From: Strigamia acuminata
Taxonomy: Eukaryota > Arthropoda > Chilopoda > Geophilomorpha > Linotaeniidae
Assembly (NCBI GenBank): GCA_949358305.1
Contig: OX442315.1
Location: 32,700,427-32,764,426 of the forward strand
Length of the DNA: 64,000 nucleotides
Direction of reading: 5' to 3'
The notes under the pieces: model-generated
What the model saw: the letters and a program-made list of their open reading frames with translations, nothing else
Told to the model about the DNA's origin: nothing
Databases searched by the model: none
Made by a program: the position numbers and the translations under genes
Part shown: in pieces, positions 11,201 to 21,755 of the stretch
Layout: the number at the start of each line of letters is the position of its first letter
Numbering within the stretch: position 1 is the stretch's first letter

Positions 11201-12486
11201 AAGACACTCGAAACTACGTTCGCAGTTGCACTCATTGCCAACAATACAAACCTAGTCAACACCAAAAGCATCGGGCAAGCTATACACCTCACAACATGAC
11301 CAACCCGTGGGAGACTGTAAGCATTGACCTGATGGGACCAAAACCAGCCGGTCGTTCGCAATTAAAATGGATTTTAGTAATCATTGATAATTGTACAAAA
11401 TGGATTGAAGTCTTCCCACTAGCGACTGCATCAAGTGAATGCATCGTTAATAAAATGAGCGAAGTTTTCCACCGTTGGGGATATCCAAAAAAGATAATCT
11501 CCGACAACGGCAAACAATTCGTGTCAACAATATTTAATGATTTTTGTCGAAAAAATCACGTAGATATTGCTCACATTAGCCCATATCACGCTGCCGCTAA
11601 TATTACAGAGCGGGCTAACAGGACTTTAAAAATGATGTTAGCTTTATACTCGGACATTCACTCTCACTGGCCAAAATATTTAAATTCTTTTGCCTTTGCG
11701 ATGCGCACCGCTAAGTCCGAGGCAACAAATTGTTCTCCGATGATTCTTAATACAGGAAGAATCGTTCCTTTGCCATTTGACCCGCGTATTACTAAACACG
11801 CCATCAAATTCGACAAAGAGAATCCCGAAGCCTACGTCTACAGCATTTTAGACGTAATTAGACGTGCACACAGCGAAATGCATCGGAAAATTCAATCGAA
11901 TTACGAAAAGCATGATCGACTACATAAAGACAAATATTATATTTGTCAATTTGCCAAAGGAGATCTCGTGTGGAAAGCCACACATATTTTATCAAATAAA
12001 GATAAAGGGATTTCGGCAGGATTCGCTGAGAAACGTGATGGACCTTGGGAAATTACGGCTGTTCTTGGCGGAGGTTCCTACACACTACGTAAGCTTTCTG
12101 ATAACACGAAAGCAAAAGCGATCAACATACAGGATTTAATGCCTTATATCCCAAGTTACCCGATTGAGGAATGGACATTAGATCAGAAAGTCGGTACCAA
12201 CGAGTCACACCCGACTCCAGATTGGATGGCAGGTCAGGTTATTAATTCTCCAGAATTAATAAATGAACCTGTGTCCATGGAAACAGAGGATTTAGTTGAA
12301 GAGAAAGAGGAGGAAACTTCTCAGATTTCTTCTAAAGAGGACGAAACTCCTCAAAATCCGTCTAAAAAGAGGAAAAGATTTCCATCTCCCGTTCGACAGT
12401 CTAAACGTAGACCCAAGCCGAACACAAAATACGTGACCGATTTTGTACAACTCGTAAATTGTCTAAAACAAGTCAAGTTGGGTTAG
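8206..12486 (+). CDS. pol: Gypsy Pol (protease-RT-RNase H-integrase), expressed by -1 frameshift
   Basis: Read in frame 1 from the slip site at 8206; the frame opens just after an upstream stop at 8176-8178, so it overlaps the end of gag and has no obvious ATG of its own. Counting from 8251: aspartic protease with MDSGATQCFIG (about residue 147); reverse transcriptase with FTSIDLTKGYHQ and the YLDDIIIFS catalytic box (about 484); RNase H with LTDASHSGLGAVL (about 632); integrase with an HHCC zinc finger (HPLTGHAG ... CTHCQQ, about 955-998) and a DDE triad in SIDLMGP, ISDNGKQF and NITERANR (about 1026, 1086, 1120). The C-terminal GPW/GPY-like segment (RDGPWEITAVLGGGSYTLR) is present; no chromodomain was seen. 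The tail is Lys/Arg-rich (KKRKRFPSP...KRRPK), a possible nuclear localisation signal. No internal stop over 1411 codons and all catalytic residues intact, so probably active. Confidence 0.96.
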   Translation: MIQGVVQVAQPPLKELFPFSELSNDLFLRKDEFKLRHKPSHLTVPYVDDSKNKPPSLVISYEAVPVCRKTSSSTGGVDENLKVMTDQLENLSIFSGSWNAPKKPLVPKVFKLRKLLKLEKWNKKERKVLLGKLCNSKLINGGKDDPRMNVQIGGLDYNALMDSGATQCFIGVQLLSNTEIPVEFIQECPRGMRVCAVGIDHRPIGQVCLCVKWADKRRVTPMTFIILHKNVCGLILGHNFMRRTGINPNPRRAVFTCDDMPGWTAPYETTELNCCLASIKTLGLQGEGTPTSPDWAEKLVEGCNSSAEEKQLLVNVLVQLKNVFRDQLGCTKVAKHSIKFKPGATWKHQPYRMYNPAKKAIMTELVEELEADGLIEPATGPYISHPVIVAKPGGKYRLCIDYRWLNAITEVDAIQMPSIDLLIHHTNQAKYFTSIDLTKGYHQMEMEEEDKSKTAFYTPKGKFQFKRLPFGLCNAPSSFQHLMTTVLGDSLYKHALVYLDDIIIFSDTWENHLLHIKDVLEKLDAANLTINKDKSKFGRTSLRFLGHLISEGSLLPDPDKVSAVRNFPKPTCSKDIQRFVGLANFFRKFIPNIANIARPLTNIMHDQAKFVWDDPQTTAFETIKDILCDKDQALLHMPDMNKPFVILTDASHSGLGAVLCQDVELFCEKKQKLIMVPKAVAYASRVLHGAEVRYSTPELECLAVVWAIERFRPYIEYTTFTLESDAKALSWLMSTPEPSGRFGRWAVKIQCGAFKIIFRRGAMNQVADALSRAPLSALDTPDYDYIEPEEITHFYPTWNGNRCASLQVTETERKHFLTNVGLSLDFFSESYNPVRFHDSGEKGEEEGCTRENCRHIDVHNCNHENVHTALTDILKVVPPTRDEIIEAQLKDPACSKILVYLKGDEKLKNRVTDKHWLNAICGYTLDEPEENKGVMLIYFAPTDEEELNDSGNGFKAVIPRSLVRRALFACHGHPLTGHAGMSKTLDRAKQMYFWPRMSKDTRNYVRSCTHCQQYKPSQHQKHRASYTPHNMTNPWETVSIDLMGPKPAGRSQLKWILVIIDNCTKWIEVFPLATASSECIVNKMSEVFHRWGYPKKIISDNGKQFVSTIFNDFCRKNHVDIAHISPYHAAANITERANRTLKMMLALYSDIHSHWPKYLNSFAFAMRTAKSEATNCSPMILNTGRIVPLPFDPRITKHAIKFDKENPEAYVYSILDVIRRAHSEMHRKIQSNYEKHDRLHKDKYYICQFAKGDLVWKATHILSNKDKGISAGFAEKRDGPWEITAVLGGGSYTLRKLSDNTKAKAINIQDLMPYIPSYPIEEWTLDQKVGTNESHPTPDWMAGQVINSPELINEPVSMETEDLVEEKEEETSQISSKEDETPQNPSKKRKRFPSPVRQSKRRPKPNTKYVTDFVQLVNCLKQVKLG

Positions 12487-13795
12487 GACACAATATATTG
12501 AAAATATTTTATTTTAAATAAATATTTCCAATCATATTCACGAAGAATTGTTAAATTTTATTAATTAAAAACATTTTTTTTTTTTGATGTGGATAAAATT
12601 TAACAAATGTTTGAGTTATTTTTTACACAAGCTGATTGTATTCAAATTAATCTACGTGTAAACATTTACTTGAAACTGTGTTTCCCCCTTTGGGTTAATA
12701 GAAACTTCGAGATGAGTAATTACAAACCAATCAAATTACTCCTCGAAACTCCCCTTAACCCCTGGTTTGAGATTATCACTCACTTGTTCGCCAAGTTTTG
12801 TACTGGACTGAAATCAAGGATTATTCTCGACCCTTCGACGCTTTAACGGATTTTCGCTGAAATTTAGTGAGTTAAAATCTAGATGATTTTGAACACTTAT
12901 CGTTTATTTTACTGATTTTTTCATTTGACGAATATCAGTTCAAATTCAGAAATTATCGACACGACGCTGATTATCGAAACCATCTCGTGGACAAAATCGC
13001 GAGTAAGCCTTTCACGAACTCACTAAGTGAATTCCCGGTAAACATTTAAGCAATATTTTGTCAAAATTTATAATATTTTGACATTAATTGACAACATTTA
13101 TTTTGGTTAAGCGTTCATTACGGCGGACTTAGAATTCGCACGCGCCGCACAACGTTTTTATCGGCCAACATCGCCGGAACCGAACAGCCCTCGCAAATAC
13201 GTGAAGCTAGACATTAAACTAGCCAAGTATACCCTTCTAGGACTACACCTAGTTAGTAAGTGTTTATTTTATGAAAGATAAAATATCTCTTAAGTTCCTT
13301 GGAAATTGGTGAGCAGACATGTGTTAACAAGTCACGTGTATGATAGGGGCAAACGCCACCAGATGTCGGTAGTAAATTATTTACTCGGACGAATTGTGGA
13401 ATTATTCGTACAATTAAAACCATGTAAAATGACTATTGTCGGATGCTAAAAAACACTTACAAAAATATTTTTTTTTAATATTTTTATATGTTTTTTAGTT
13501 ATTATGTCGTGTAGATACAAAAATTAGGTTTATTTCATTAAATAAACACTAATTTGAATATTTTATCAGCGATATTGTTTTAAACGATAAAATGAAATTA
13601 TATGCCAAGTCGAGAATAATTATTAATCTTAATAATTATTCGACAAATGGAGGAAACACGCTAACAAGGGAACTTAAGAATTAATTATGAAATTAATCCA
13701 GTTGTTGGTCGACAATTAATTTAATTTGAAATTAAATTAATTTCCGACGGTTGATTCATGTTCTCAAATAAAATTTATATTTTCTTGAAGATGCA
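12487..13795 (+). other. Non-coding stretch of gypsy element between pol and ORF3
   Basis: AT-rich, with a short ORF at 12607-12846 that I do not recognise. It could be the intron/leader of a subgenomic RNA for ORF3: a weak acceptor-like sequence (tttcttgaag) ends at 13790, just before the ORF3 ATG at 13796. No other structure noted. Confidence 0.5.
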
Positions 13796-15451
13796 ATGAG
13801 TCGCCGAGGTCGTGCTAGCAAGCGACAGTACGTGCATTGGGATCCAGAAGAGTCGGAAGAGACGGATTATCGCTTCGTTAATCCCTCCTCTGACCCCGAG
13901 CTCGTTGCCAACTGGGCCCGTGATAACCCGGATCTCGTACCGCCACGAATTAGGACCGCCATGGGTGTTAGCCCGACCGACTCGCGTCCTTCCAGAGGCC
14001 GTCAAGCTAGTCAGCGTGTTGTAACCTAAGATGCGCCGAATTGGGATTTTTCTGACGACTCGTCACAATACTCCCGTTCTGCCTCGAGGAGACGGCGCCA
14101 AGATGACTTCTCACAAGAAGAAGAATCGGTTGAAGAAGCTCCGCCTCCAGCTACCAGCAGGCAGTTTGCCCGACCACGAAATCCGCGTGATACCGCTAGT
14201 CGAGGCAAGACTGGCAAATCCAAAGGACCCACCAAGTCCACGTTGGCATCTTCATCCGAAGCGCTGACCCGCCCAACATCGCAGGCTCGCTCGATATCGG
14301 AGCTAAATTTGCCAAGTTACCGGAAGCAGCGAAGAGAACACGTATTTCGAGATATGGAAGCTGCCGCCTTGGGGACTAACATCATGCCAAAGTCGAAGCT
14401 GATGTTCTGCCCATTGTGCGCAGGATGCGGATGGTTGTCGTCCTTGTTATCCGGCATTCACGCCGTAGTCTGCGTGAACTGTCACGGTGGTAAACGCGTT
14501 GCCATATCCAGCATGTGGAATGAAGAAATTCTTCCATTTATCGTCAAGGGGCTAAGTACGCCGACAGCACGCAATTGGGCGATGTGTCGCGAATGTGGCC
14601 TCATCCACCAGGGCCCGGAGCAGGCTATTTATGTAGACCCGGCACAAATGTCCAGCACCTCGACTCCACGAGGAGGATTTACGGAGCCACAACGCGAGCC
14701 GGAAACTCCCACCCCTGCGATTGATGGAACTCCGGTTGTCTCGGCGGAAAACCTCCCAACGAACGAACCAACGTCAGTTACTGCGTCTGATTCTCCGCCG
14801 GTTGCAGCCGATTCTGGTCCGCAAGCCGCCGCTTCTCCAGAGGGAACTTCGGCTAACAACATGATCGTAGCGACTATTCCGCTCCCCGAAGTAAACAACG
14901 CTGCTGAACCGGTTATTTTACTGGTCCACCCATATATGCCGAGACCAGACATGTCACTCACGGAACAAACGAAGGCAGAAGTGGAACATTATTTCCCAAT
15001 TTTATTGGAAGCAGCTAAACGTATTAGTGTGTCGATTTCAAACGACCGAATTCCAGATTTGAGCGTGCCACTGGCCGTGATCCAATGGATTTTTCATCCA
15101 TCCCGGCCGGAATCTTTTCAAACTCGCTCTTTTATTTGGTGTAAGATTTTACAGCAGGTCTCAGCAGCAGCACACCCGTTGATTCGTGAGGGATGGCACT
15201 CTGGCTTACCCGACCATCACTTGGTTTTCTCCGAGCCAACCAGCGCTAACACCATTCCGTTAGGAGGGCCTGATCCCCTGGAAGTATTCACCGAGGAACA
15301 ACACAGAATGCTCCTGAATCCCCTGGCCCACGACGTTGAGACAGATGTAGTACCGGAATTGGTAGCTATTCAACTTAATTCTCCACCCGCAGCCGTCTCG
15401 GAAGTTGTTACATCCATGGAAGGATTTATTGAGGATGAAGAGTTGGACTAG
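13796..15451 (+). CDS. Gypsy third ORF, Cys-rich, interrupted by one in-frame TAA
   Basis: The frame starting at ATG 13796 is open to 15451 except for one stop, TAA at 14027-14029: 77 codons before it and 474 after it (counting the final stop). The N-terminal part is basic and acidic mixed (SRRGRASKRQ, then Glu/Arg/Ser-rich). The central part has paired cysteines at CPLCAGCGW, CVNCHGGKR and CRECGLIHQG, suggesting zinc binding, and the C-terminal third (about 14935-15260) is a more conserved-looking globular stretch (SRPESFQTRSFIWCKILQQV). It sits where env would lie, but there is no signal peptide, no transmembrane segment and no furin site, so it is not an ordinary env. I do not recognise a family. 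The stop could be readthrough, a shift, a splice event, or a recent inactivating mutation. Confidence 0.7.
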
Positions 15452-16107
15452 AAAGCGTCAACGATGTCGGGATCCGTTACTTTCCCGATATCTTCCCTTT
15501 TAAGGCAAGACCAGAAGTAACGAGTCCATTTTCTCCATCTCCATTTCTTGACCCGAGTTGAAACAAAGATTTAGTCAGGTTCAGGTGTATTTTATGCCGT
15601 TTTTGTGAATAATTCAAAGATCTTTAATATTTAATTTAACAATTCTGTTAAAATTTGATTACGAGTCAATGTGAGTTTGTTTAAATGAATACTAATTTTA
15701 ATACTTGAATTTTAACGTGTAAAGTGTTATTTTGCAAATCATTATATTTCCAGTGAGAAGTTAAGTTTTGTGAAAATAATTGTTAAATTTTATTAATCAT
15801 TTGTTTGGTACAAGAGTTTGATGTTAGTTTAAGTTATCGCCTTTTCTTGATGCAGTTGAAAGTCCACCTGTAAAGAGAGATGGAAGTTATTATTGATAAT
15901 TGAAAGTTTTATAACCCTAATAAATATTTTTTGAAGCATTTGATTAAGAAATACTCTTTATTTATACTATTAAGATATAAAATAAAGGTTTTTACTTACC
16001 AAGGATTACAGCTCGAGTCCCCTAGATGACAGTGTGGTCTTGATCCTCAAGATATTCGGAATAAATAGTATGTTAATACAGGTATTAACATATATTTAAG
16101 GGGGACT
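15452..16107 (+). other. 3' untranslated part of gypsy element with polypurine tract
   Basis: Non-coding. The polypurine tract AAGGGGGA (about 16098-16105) lies 2 nt before the 3' LTR at 16108, as needed for plus-strand priming. Confidence 0.8.
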
Positions 16108-17697
16108 TGTGACGGTTACACTGTCATGCACTTTGTTAGTATAGGACGATTACTTCACCAATAGATGGCGCTGATGCGTTTTAGCGGTAAATTCAAATTT
16201 CGACAATTTTTGAGTGAATAAAATATAAATTACTATTTATATTTTATTCCACTGCAACTTTAGACACTTTTAAATACTTTTGGATGTTTAAAAACTAGTT
16301 GATTTATTTGTCACATAATTCTATTGAATTATGTGCAAACTCTACACCTGGTGAAGTCACCCCCCATCACCCACTGTGAGTTGGACTCCTTTTGGATTAT
16401 AGTCAAAGGGACTTAATCCAAAATGTGTCCTGCGTATCCAGTTCCTGTAGTGGACCTAGTAGAAGACTATGTCCTGAGTATCCACTTCCTATGATCTGGG
16501 ATTGGATGGATTTGACTGCCCAGTGATCCCATTGGATCACTGAACAGCTATTCTCCTCACCGAGTATATATCCCCCTGCAAAACGGATATAGCTCGCTCT
16601 TGTTCTGTTTTTGTTTGATACTGATATTACTTGAGCACATATTATACTTCTCTGCGTTCCGACAATCCGTTGTAGAAATACTTTGTATTTAGTGTAAGTA
16701 TCTAGAGTGGGTAGAAGACTCACAGACACACTGCCCGCCTCTTCATGCCAACATTCCGTTGTAGAAATGTTGTAACTAGAGTGAGTAATTCACAGACACA
16801 TTTAAGTGTAGTATCTAGAGTGGGGTACAACCCACAGACGCACTCCCTCCAGCTTCATGCCAACATTCCGTTGTAGAGTGCAGAATCTAGAGTGGAGTAA
16901 AATTCACAGACGCATTGGTAATGTAGAATCTAGAGTGGAGTATTTATATTTCACAGACGCATTATCAGAGTAATCGACGCGGAGTAATTTCCCGGTTACT
17001 CTCCCGCCAGCCAGGACCGAGTGGAGTAATTTCCCGGCGATGGATAACCTTTCCTGCGAGATATTTCGATTCAATTCGTTATTGGTTTGACGGAACATTT
17101 AAGTCTAACTTAGATGTTGATTGCACTCGGGGCAAAAAATAGCTCGGCGCTATTTTAATATATTTTACTTATTTTCATAGTTTTAGTTAAGTTTGTGACT
17201 CTAAAATATCATGATTAATTCCATAGAATTAATATGAATATTTATTCTCACATTGTTACATCTCGCGGTAATTATTGATTACAACAATTATCTGCGATGC
17301 GATGTGTGTGACGATACAGAAAAGTCAACCGCACCTCTCGGATATAACCCACCCAGCCTAACCATTTACACGCCTTTTAGAACCAAACCCCGGACCATTT
17401 AGAAGCCAAAGCCATTCATAGATGACATCTTTTACGTCACAGCAATAAGACCGTTACAAATTCTTATTGCATGACTGAAGCCTTCAAATGATATTATTTC
17501 AGGGCTTTTGCCAAATAACTGTATAGTTTAACTTATCGTCATTTTAGCCACTTGTAGGCATAGTATTTATATAAGGTTCAAACCGGAATAAATGTTATAT
17601 GTTTTGAGAAAACATCAGGTTTGCATATTTTACATTTTCACACAGATAGTTCACACTTTAGTTTAGCAATTGCTATCTCCAGAAGGTAATCGTCACA
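16108..17697 (+). repeat. 3' LTR of gypsy element
   Basis: 1590 bp, same length as the 5' LTR and the same at all positions compared, at a fixed offset of 12,416. Ends CGTCACA, followed by the CATT target duplication. Confidence 0.97.
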
Positions 17698-18364
17698 CAT
17701 TTTTGCCTCGTTGCTTGGCGGAACAAAATCGTGAACTCTTTATGGGCGGTCAAGGAACATGCATGAGCAACGAAAAATGGACGGAAAGAAAAGTGCCTAC
17801 TAACAAACACTTGTGCCTTATGTGTGACCTTTTCAACCGCGGGGTCGTACGATACATTGTCCTTACATTTCCAACCGAATAATATAAAAGTTTGCACTTT
17901 TATTACAATTTTTTTTTTTTTTTTTTTTTCGTTTTTTTTTTGTTAAATAAACTCTTTCACCTTTTCGGAGGAGGGAAATGGAAGTTAAATTAAAAGGCAG
18001 GCAAAATTTTTAGTGTTGGAAAGGAAAAATGAATGGAGTTGTTTACGAAACTTATGTAAGAATGAAATGCATGAAATGTTTGATATTTTTTTTTGTTTGT
18101 TTTTCTTTTCCTGGAATTGACATTTATTATGTCTTTTGTTGGCTTTTATTTCCTTTTTATTTTTATTTTTGTAGAATTTGGGTGATTTATTTCATATTTT
18201 GCAATTTTTATTTTTATTTTTTATTTTTAGTTTTTCTAGGTTTTTTGTTGTTGTAAGTTTTATTATTTTTATTGCAATTCGTAGTTTATATTTCTTTTTG
18301 TTCATAGATTCATTAATTTTGGTCAAAATGCAATTTTTTTTCCATTAAGATTTCCTTCTTTCCT

Positions 18365-18660
18365 ACAATTTTTAATTTTATTATTGAAATTTTCATATTT
18401 TTATTAAAATTTTCATATTTTCATTGAAATTTTCATATTTTTATTAAAATTTTCATATTTTCATTGAAATTTTCATATTTTTATTGAAACTTTCATCTTT
18501 TTATTGGAATTTTCATATTTTAATGGTAATTTTCATATTTTAATGGTAATTTTCATTTTTTAATGAAATTTTTATCTTTTAATTGAAATTTTTATCTTTT
18601 AATTAAAATTTTCATCTTTTTTCATCTTCTTAATAAAATTTTTATTTTTAAGTTGAAATT
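18365..18660. repeat. Degenerate AT-rich tandem repeat
   Basis: About fifteen imperfect units of 17-20 bp of the form ttttcatatttttattgaaa, progressively diverged to the right. Confidence 0.75.
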
Positions 18661-20709
18661 TTAATCCTTTTATTGACCTTTTCTTTTTCTCATTCATTTT
18701 CCAAACTAATCATTTCCCATTGACAAAAACCCCATACCGAGAATTCCATTAAAAAACACAATAAACCTAAAAATAAAAAAAACAGCAACCAACAAAAAAA
18801 AAACCCAAACAAACAGCCCTATCTCATTCCCAATACTCACAATTCACCTGAGAACTATAAAATAAAAATAAAAATAAAATAAACTAAAATAAAATTCCAA
18901 AAAAAAAAAACAAAAAAAAAACCAAACCACACGTCACTCAAATTCCATTCTCCCTTCTCCCTTTTAAATCTTTTCCTCAATTCTCATCCACATTGTGAAA
19001 TAACTTCGACATTTTCCCATTCGCTTGTCTTTCTCTAATTATTACCCACAAAACCAGGTCACAACGTTGACCTTATTCCAAACTCAGAGGAAATGGCCGC
19101 AAAATCCGCACACATGACACATTATATTCCTTACTCCAAATGTCAAGGTCATTAAATCAAACCATTTACTTCATTTCCTTTATTTACAACTACAAATTTC
19201 CTTCACAAAACTCAACAATAACACTCAAAATCCCTCCACACAATCTCTTTCACAAAAGCCCCACCCTTTTGCCTCGATCTGAATTCATTCAAATCAAAAA
19301 TCTAATTTTTAACCACAAAAAATCTCAATCCAGGTCAAACAGAGTTCAATACAATAACCCAAACACTTAAAAACTCTCCACAATTTAAAACATAAAAATA
19401 AAAAACCTTAAAAAATAAAAAAACAAAGAAAATAAAAAAATAAAAAAAACGGCCTCGTTTTCGTTTAAAGGAAAGTACAGCTATTTATGACCGGTTTTCA
19501 AGAGACTAGAATGGAAAGGAAAGGAAGAAAAAAATTAAGTGGGGAAAGTGATTCAGGGTTTAAAATTTCAAACTGAAATCGACATTTAGTTTGAAAATCC
19601 CTAAAAAAAAAAATCGTTGAATAATTCACGGGTGGTCTTTCAGATGCTAAACGAAAAGGTGGGTGAAAAATGTAAAATAGGCTTAGATAAAAAATAAAAA
19701 AAATAAATAAAAAAAATAAAATATATAATAATAATCCGCAAAGAAAACCTATTTGACCTCGGCATCATTTTCATTTCATCCGCCCATAAAAGCAACAAAA
19801 AAAGGGGACAATGTTGAATTTCTCACATGATCATTTTCTTTTTGAATATATTTATTCAAAATTAGGCTTAAAATCATTCAGTTTTGTTCTACAGTGCCTT
19901 ATCAATGCCCTCAAATCGAGCCAAAATGGTACAGACTGAGTCAACGGTACAGATTTACAGATTAAATGAAAATTTGGCCTAAATTCATAACAAATCGACA
20001 AATGTCAAAAATAGATCCGTGCCCATACACACCGCCATTAATAACGAGATTCCAGTCGTCTTATGATCACCCACAACGCATCCCAGTCTACTTGTGAATA
20101 CAAGCGTGACGTTTATCGGTATATTTTTGAATCCAAGTCAAAGTCCCAAACCTTATTCAGTCATTGCCAACTATTTTAGTTCAGGATTTCCCCCACTAAA
20201 AAAACAACATTCTAATCTTACACCTTTTAATTCTAAAAGGGGTTGGTTCGATGATGTCAGAAATCGAGTCCGTTGACATTTATCTCGCCGTTGTTGAGCA
20301 ACCGCCTGTATCAACAAAACAACCCCCCAAAATGACGTCATCCGTCATACCGATAATTAAAAGAGCAATTGAGTCAGTTTATACTCGCATCACGCCTTCA
20401 AACATTAAAAAAAAAAACTAAAACAAAAATAGGCCTTTAAAATACAAATAAAGGTGCAAGGTGACACGCAACAAGATCACATGTTAATAACTATGTCAAT
20501 ATAACATAATTTCCTTGATCAAATTGCATCAACAGGCTGACAACAAAGTCCTTGTTGATTCACCTGGCAACGAGGAAAATATCAGTAGGATGAGACACCT
20601 GTTTCATTTCCCTCACAATAAACATTTATTTATCTATTCTTTTAACGACAGATGCTACACTTTTATCTATTCCAATTCACGCATGCGCCGTGTCTCCCCT
20701 CGCCCATGC

Positions 20710-20735
20710 CCTCTCTCTCTCTCTCTCTCTCTCTC
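20710..20735. repeat. (CT)n microsatellite
   Basis: Thirteen uninterrupted CT dinucleotides. Flanked by ORFs on both strands that exist only because of the repeat. Confidence 0.95.
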
Positions 20736-21635
20736 CTTCACGACCATTATCCAATGGAAGGCCCTGATGAGAGATATCCGGCCGGCCAAGCTGCAAGCTG
20801 CCTTTTCCAAGGTCCCCCTCTTCCAATATGCTTTTGGCTCTACCTCACCTGTCAAGGAAAGCCGCTTGTTTAGCTCGAACAAAAAACCCGCGAAAAAATA
20901 TTTAGGCTTATTGTCTATTTTTGTATTTTATTTGTTTGTGTCGTTCAAATTTCTGTCACCAGAAGTCACATTTTATTTTATTTATTTTATTTTTTGTGCT
21001 TTATTGAATTAATTTTGGTTTCTTTTTTGTATTTTTGTGTTGTTTTTTAATTTATTTAATTCACTTGTTTAGAAATATCAACGTGACCGGAAATTTTCAT
21101 TTTTAATTGTTTTGTCGCCATAATTGGACTAATTTCTAATGACCGGTTAGAAAACACAACAAAAATATGCCTATTTGCAAGAAATCAAGATTTTTCTTTA
21201 AAAAAATCGCAAAAATAAATTAAATTTTTCAAATATTTCCATCTGTTTGTGCTTGTTTACAAACAATAAGGAAAAGTTGTTTTTGTTGTTAATTAGTCGC
21301 CTGTGGGTCGCGTTTAGGGGCTGATAAGAAGGATTTAGCTTTACACCAACTTAAAACACACTTAAAACACATTCACAATTTTTTTCACCCCTTTTCGAAC
21401 ATTATTCACGTAGGATTTAGAGTTAATTACTGATTTTTATCACGTGTCAAGGAAGACAGCAATTAAAAACGCATAGAAAAGCGACTAATGTGCATTTTTG
21501 CTACCAAATTTCTGCACAAAATGTGCTCAGACTCGATTTCTGCAGCGCCGAATGCCAAATTACACACATTAAAACCGGTAACATTTTTAGTTCATGTATA
21601 AAACCTTCCTGTTTTTCTTTAAATATTTTGCCTAC

Positions 21636-21755
21636 CTGCTCAGCCATCGGTTCGTTGACTTGGGCTGCCGTGCAGGTGTTGAGCGCCGAATTGTCTTCCA
21701 ATGCCATTTGTTCGCTTTCTACCGGTGTGGAATCGATGTGAACACTCGCTGGCAT
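21636..21755 (-). CDS. Possible alternative first coding exon of the coiled-coil gene
   Basis: Minus-strand ORF with ATG at 21753-21755 (MPASVHIDSTPV...) of exactly 40 codons, ending at a consensus donor GAGCAG|GTAGGC in phase 0. It is acidic and Thr/Ser/Ala-rich with no recognised domain. The nearest downstream minus-strand acceptor with matching phase that I can identify is the exon starting at 2585 (MRLEFESLQ...), so it could be a distal first exon of the 1710-3658 gene, skipping exon 3503-3658. The intron would be about 19 kb, of which 14 kb is the gypsy element. Alternatively it belongs to an unseen gene, or is chance. Confidence 0.45.

Larger units (their letters stand above)
3692..17697 (+). 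mobile_element. Complete Ty3/gypsy LTR retrotransposon (14,006 bp)
   Basis: Bounded by two 1590-bp LTRs (3692-5281 and 16108-17697) that start TGTGACG and end CGTCACA, a perfect 7-bp inverted pair. The flanks carry a 4-bp target duplication CATT (3688-3691 and 17698-17701). Order inside: primer binding site, an 860-nt leader, gag, -1 frameshift signal, pol (protease, reverse transcriptase, RNase H, integrase), a 1.3-kb non-coding stretch, a third ORF, and a polypurine tract. The PR-RT-RH-IN order makes it Ty3/gypsy (Metaviridae-type). The LTRs look the same at every place compared (for example the antisense ORFs inside them are identical), so insertion is recent. At 14 kb it is long for the group, owing to large LTRs and the third ORF. 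It lies antisense to the host coiled-coil gene, at its 5' leader. Confidence 0.97.
17698..21635. other. AT-rich region with no confident gene
   Basis: 17698-17900 is the other side of the gypsy insertion site and probably holds the original 5' leader/promoter of the coiled-coil gene (minus). 17900-19700 is very AT-rich, with poly-T runs, a degenerate array of 'tttcatatttttattaaaa' (18365-18660) and A-rich tracts. 19700-21635 has no ORF with a recognisable product; a (CT)n microsatellite is at 20710-20735. Long ORFs here are low complexity and judged spurious. Confidence 0.5.

Noticed and set aside
13796-15451. Third ORF as a retroviral envelope gene
   Set aside because: No signal peptide, no hydrophobic anchor and no cleavage site; Cys spacing looks zinc-binding and intracellular.
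18029-18256. 75-codon hydrophobic ORF
   Set aside because: A product of T-rich sequence (Phe/Tyr/Leu/Ile runs); no signal of selection or splice sites.
20515-21012. 165-codon plus-strand ORF around the (CT)n tract
   Set aside because: Low complexity, depends on the microsatellite, no splice context and no recognisable domain.
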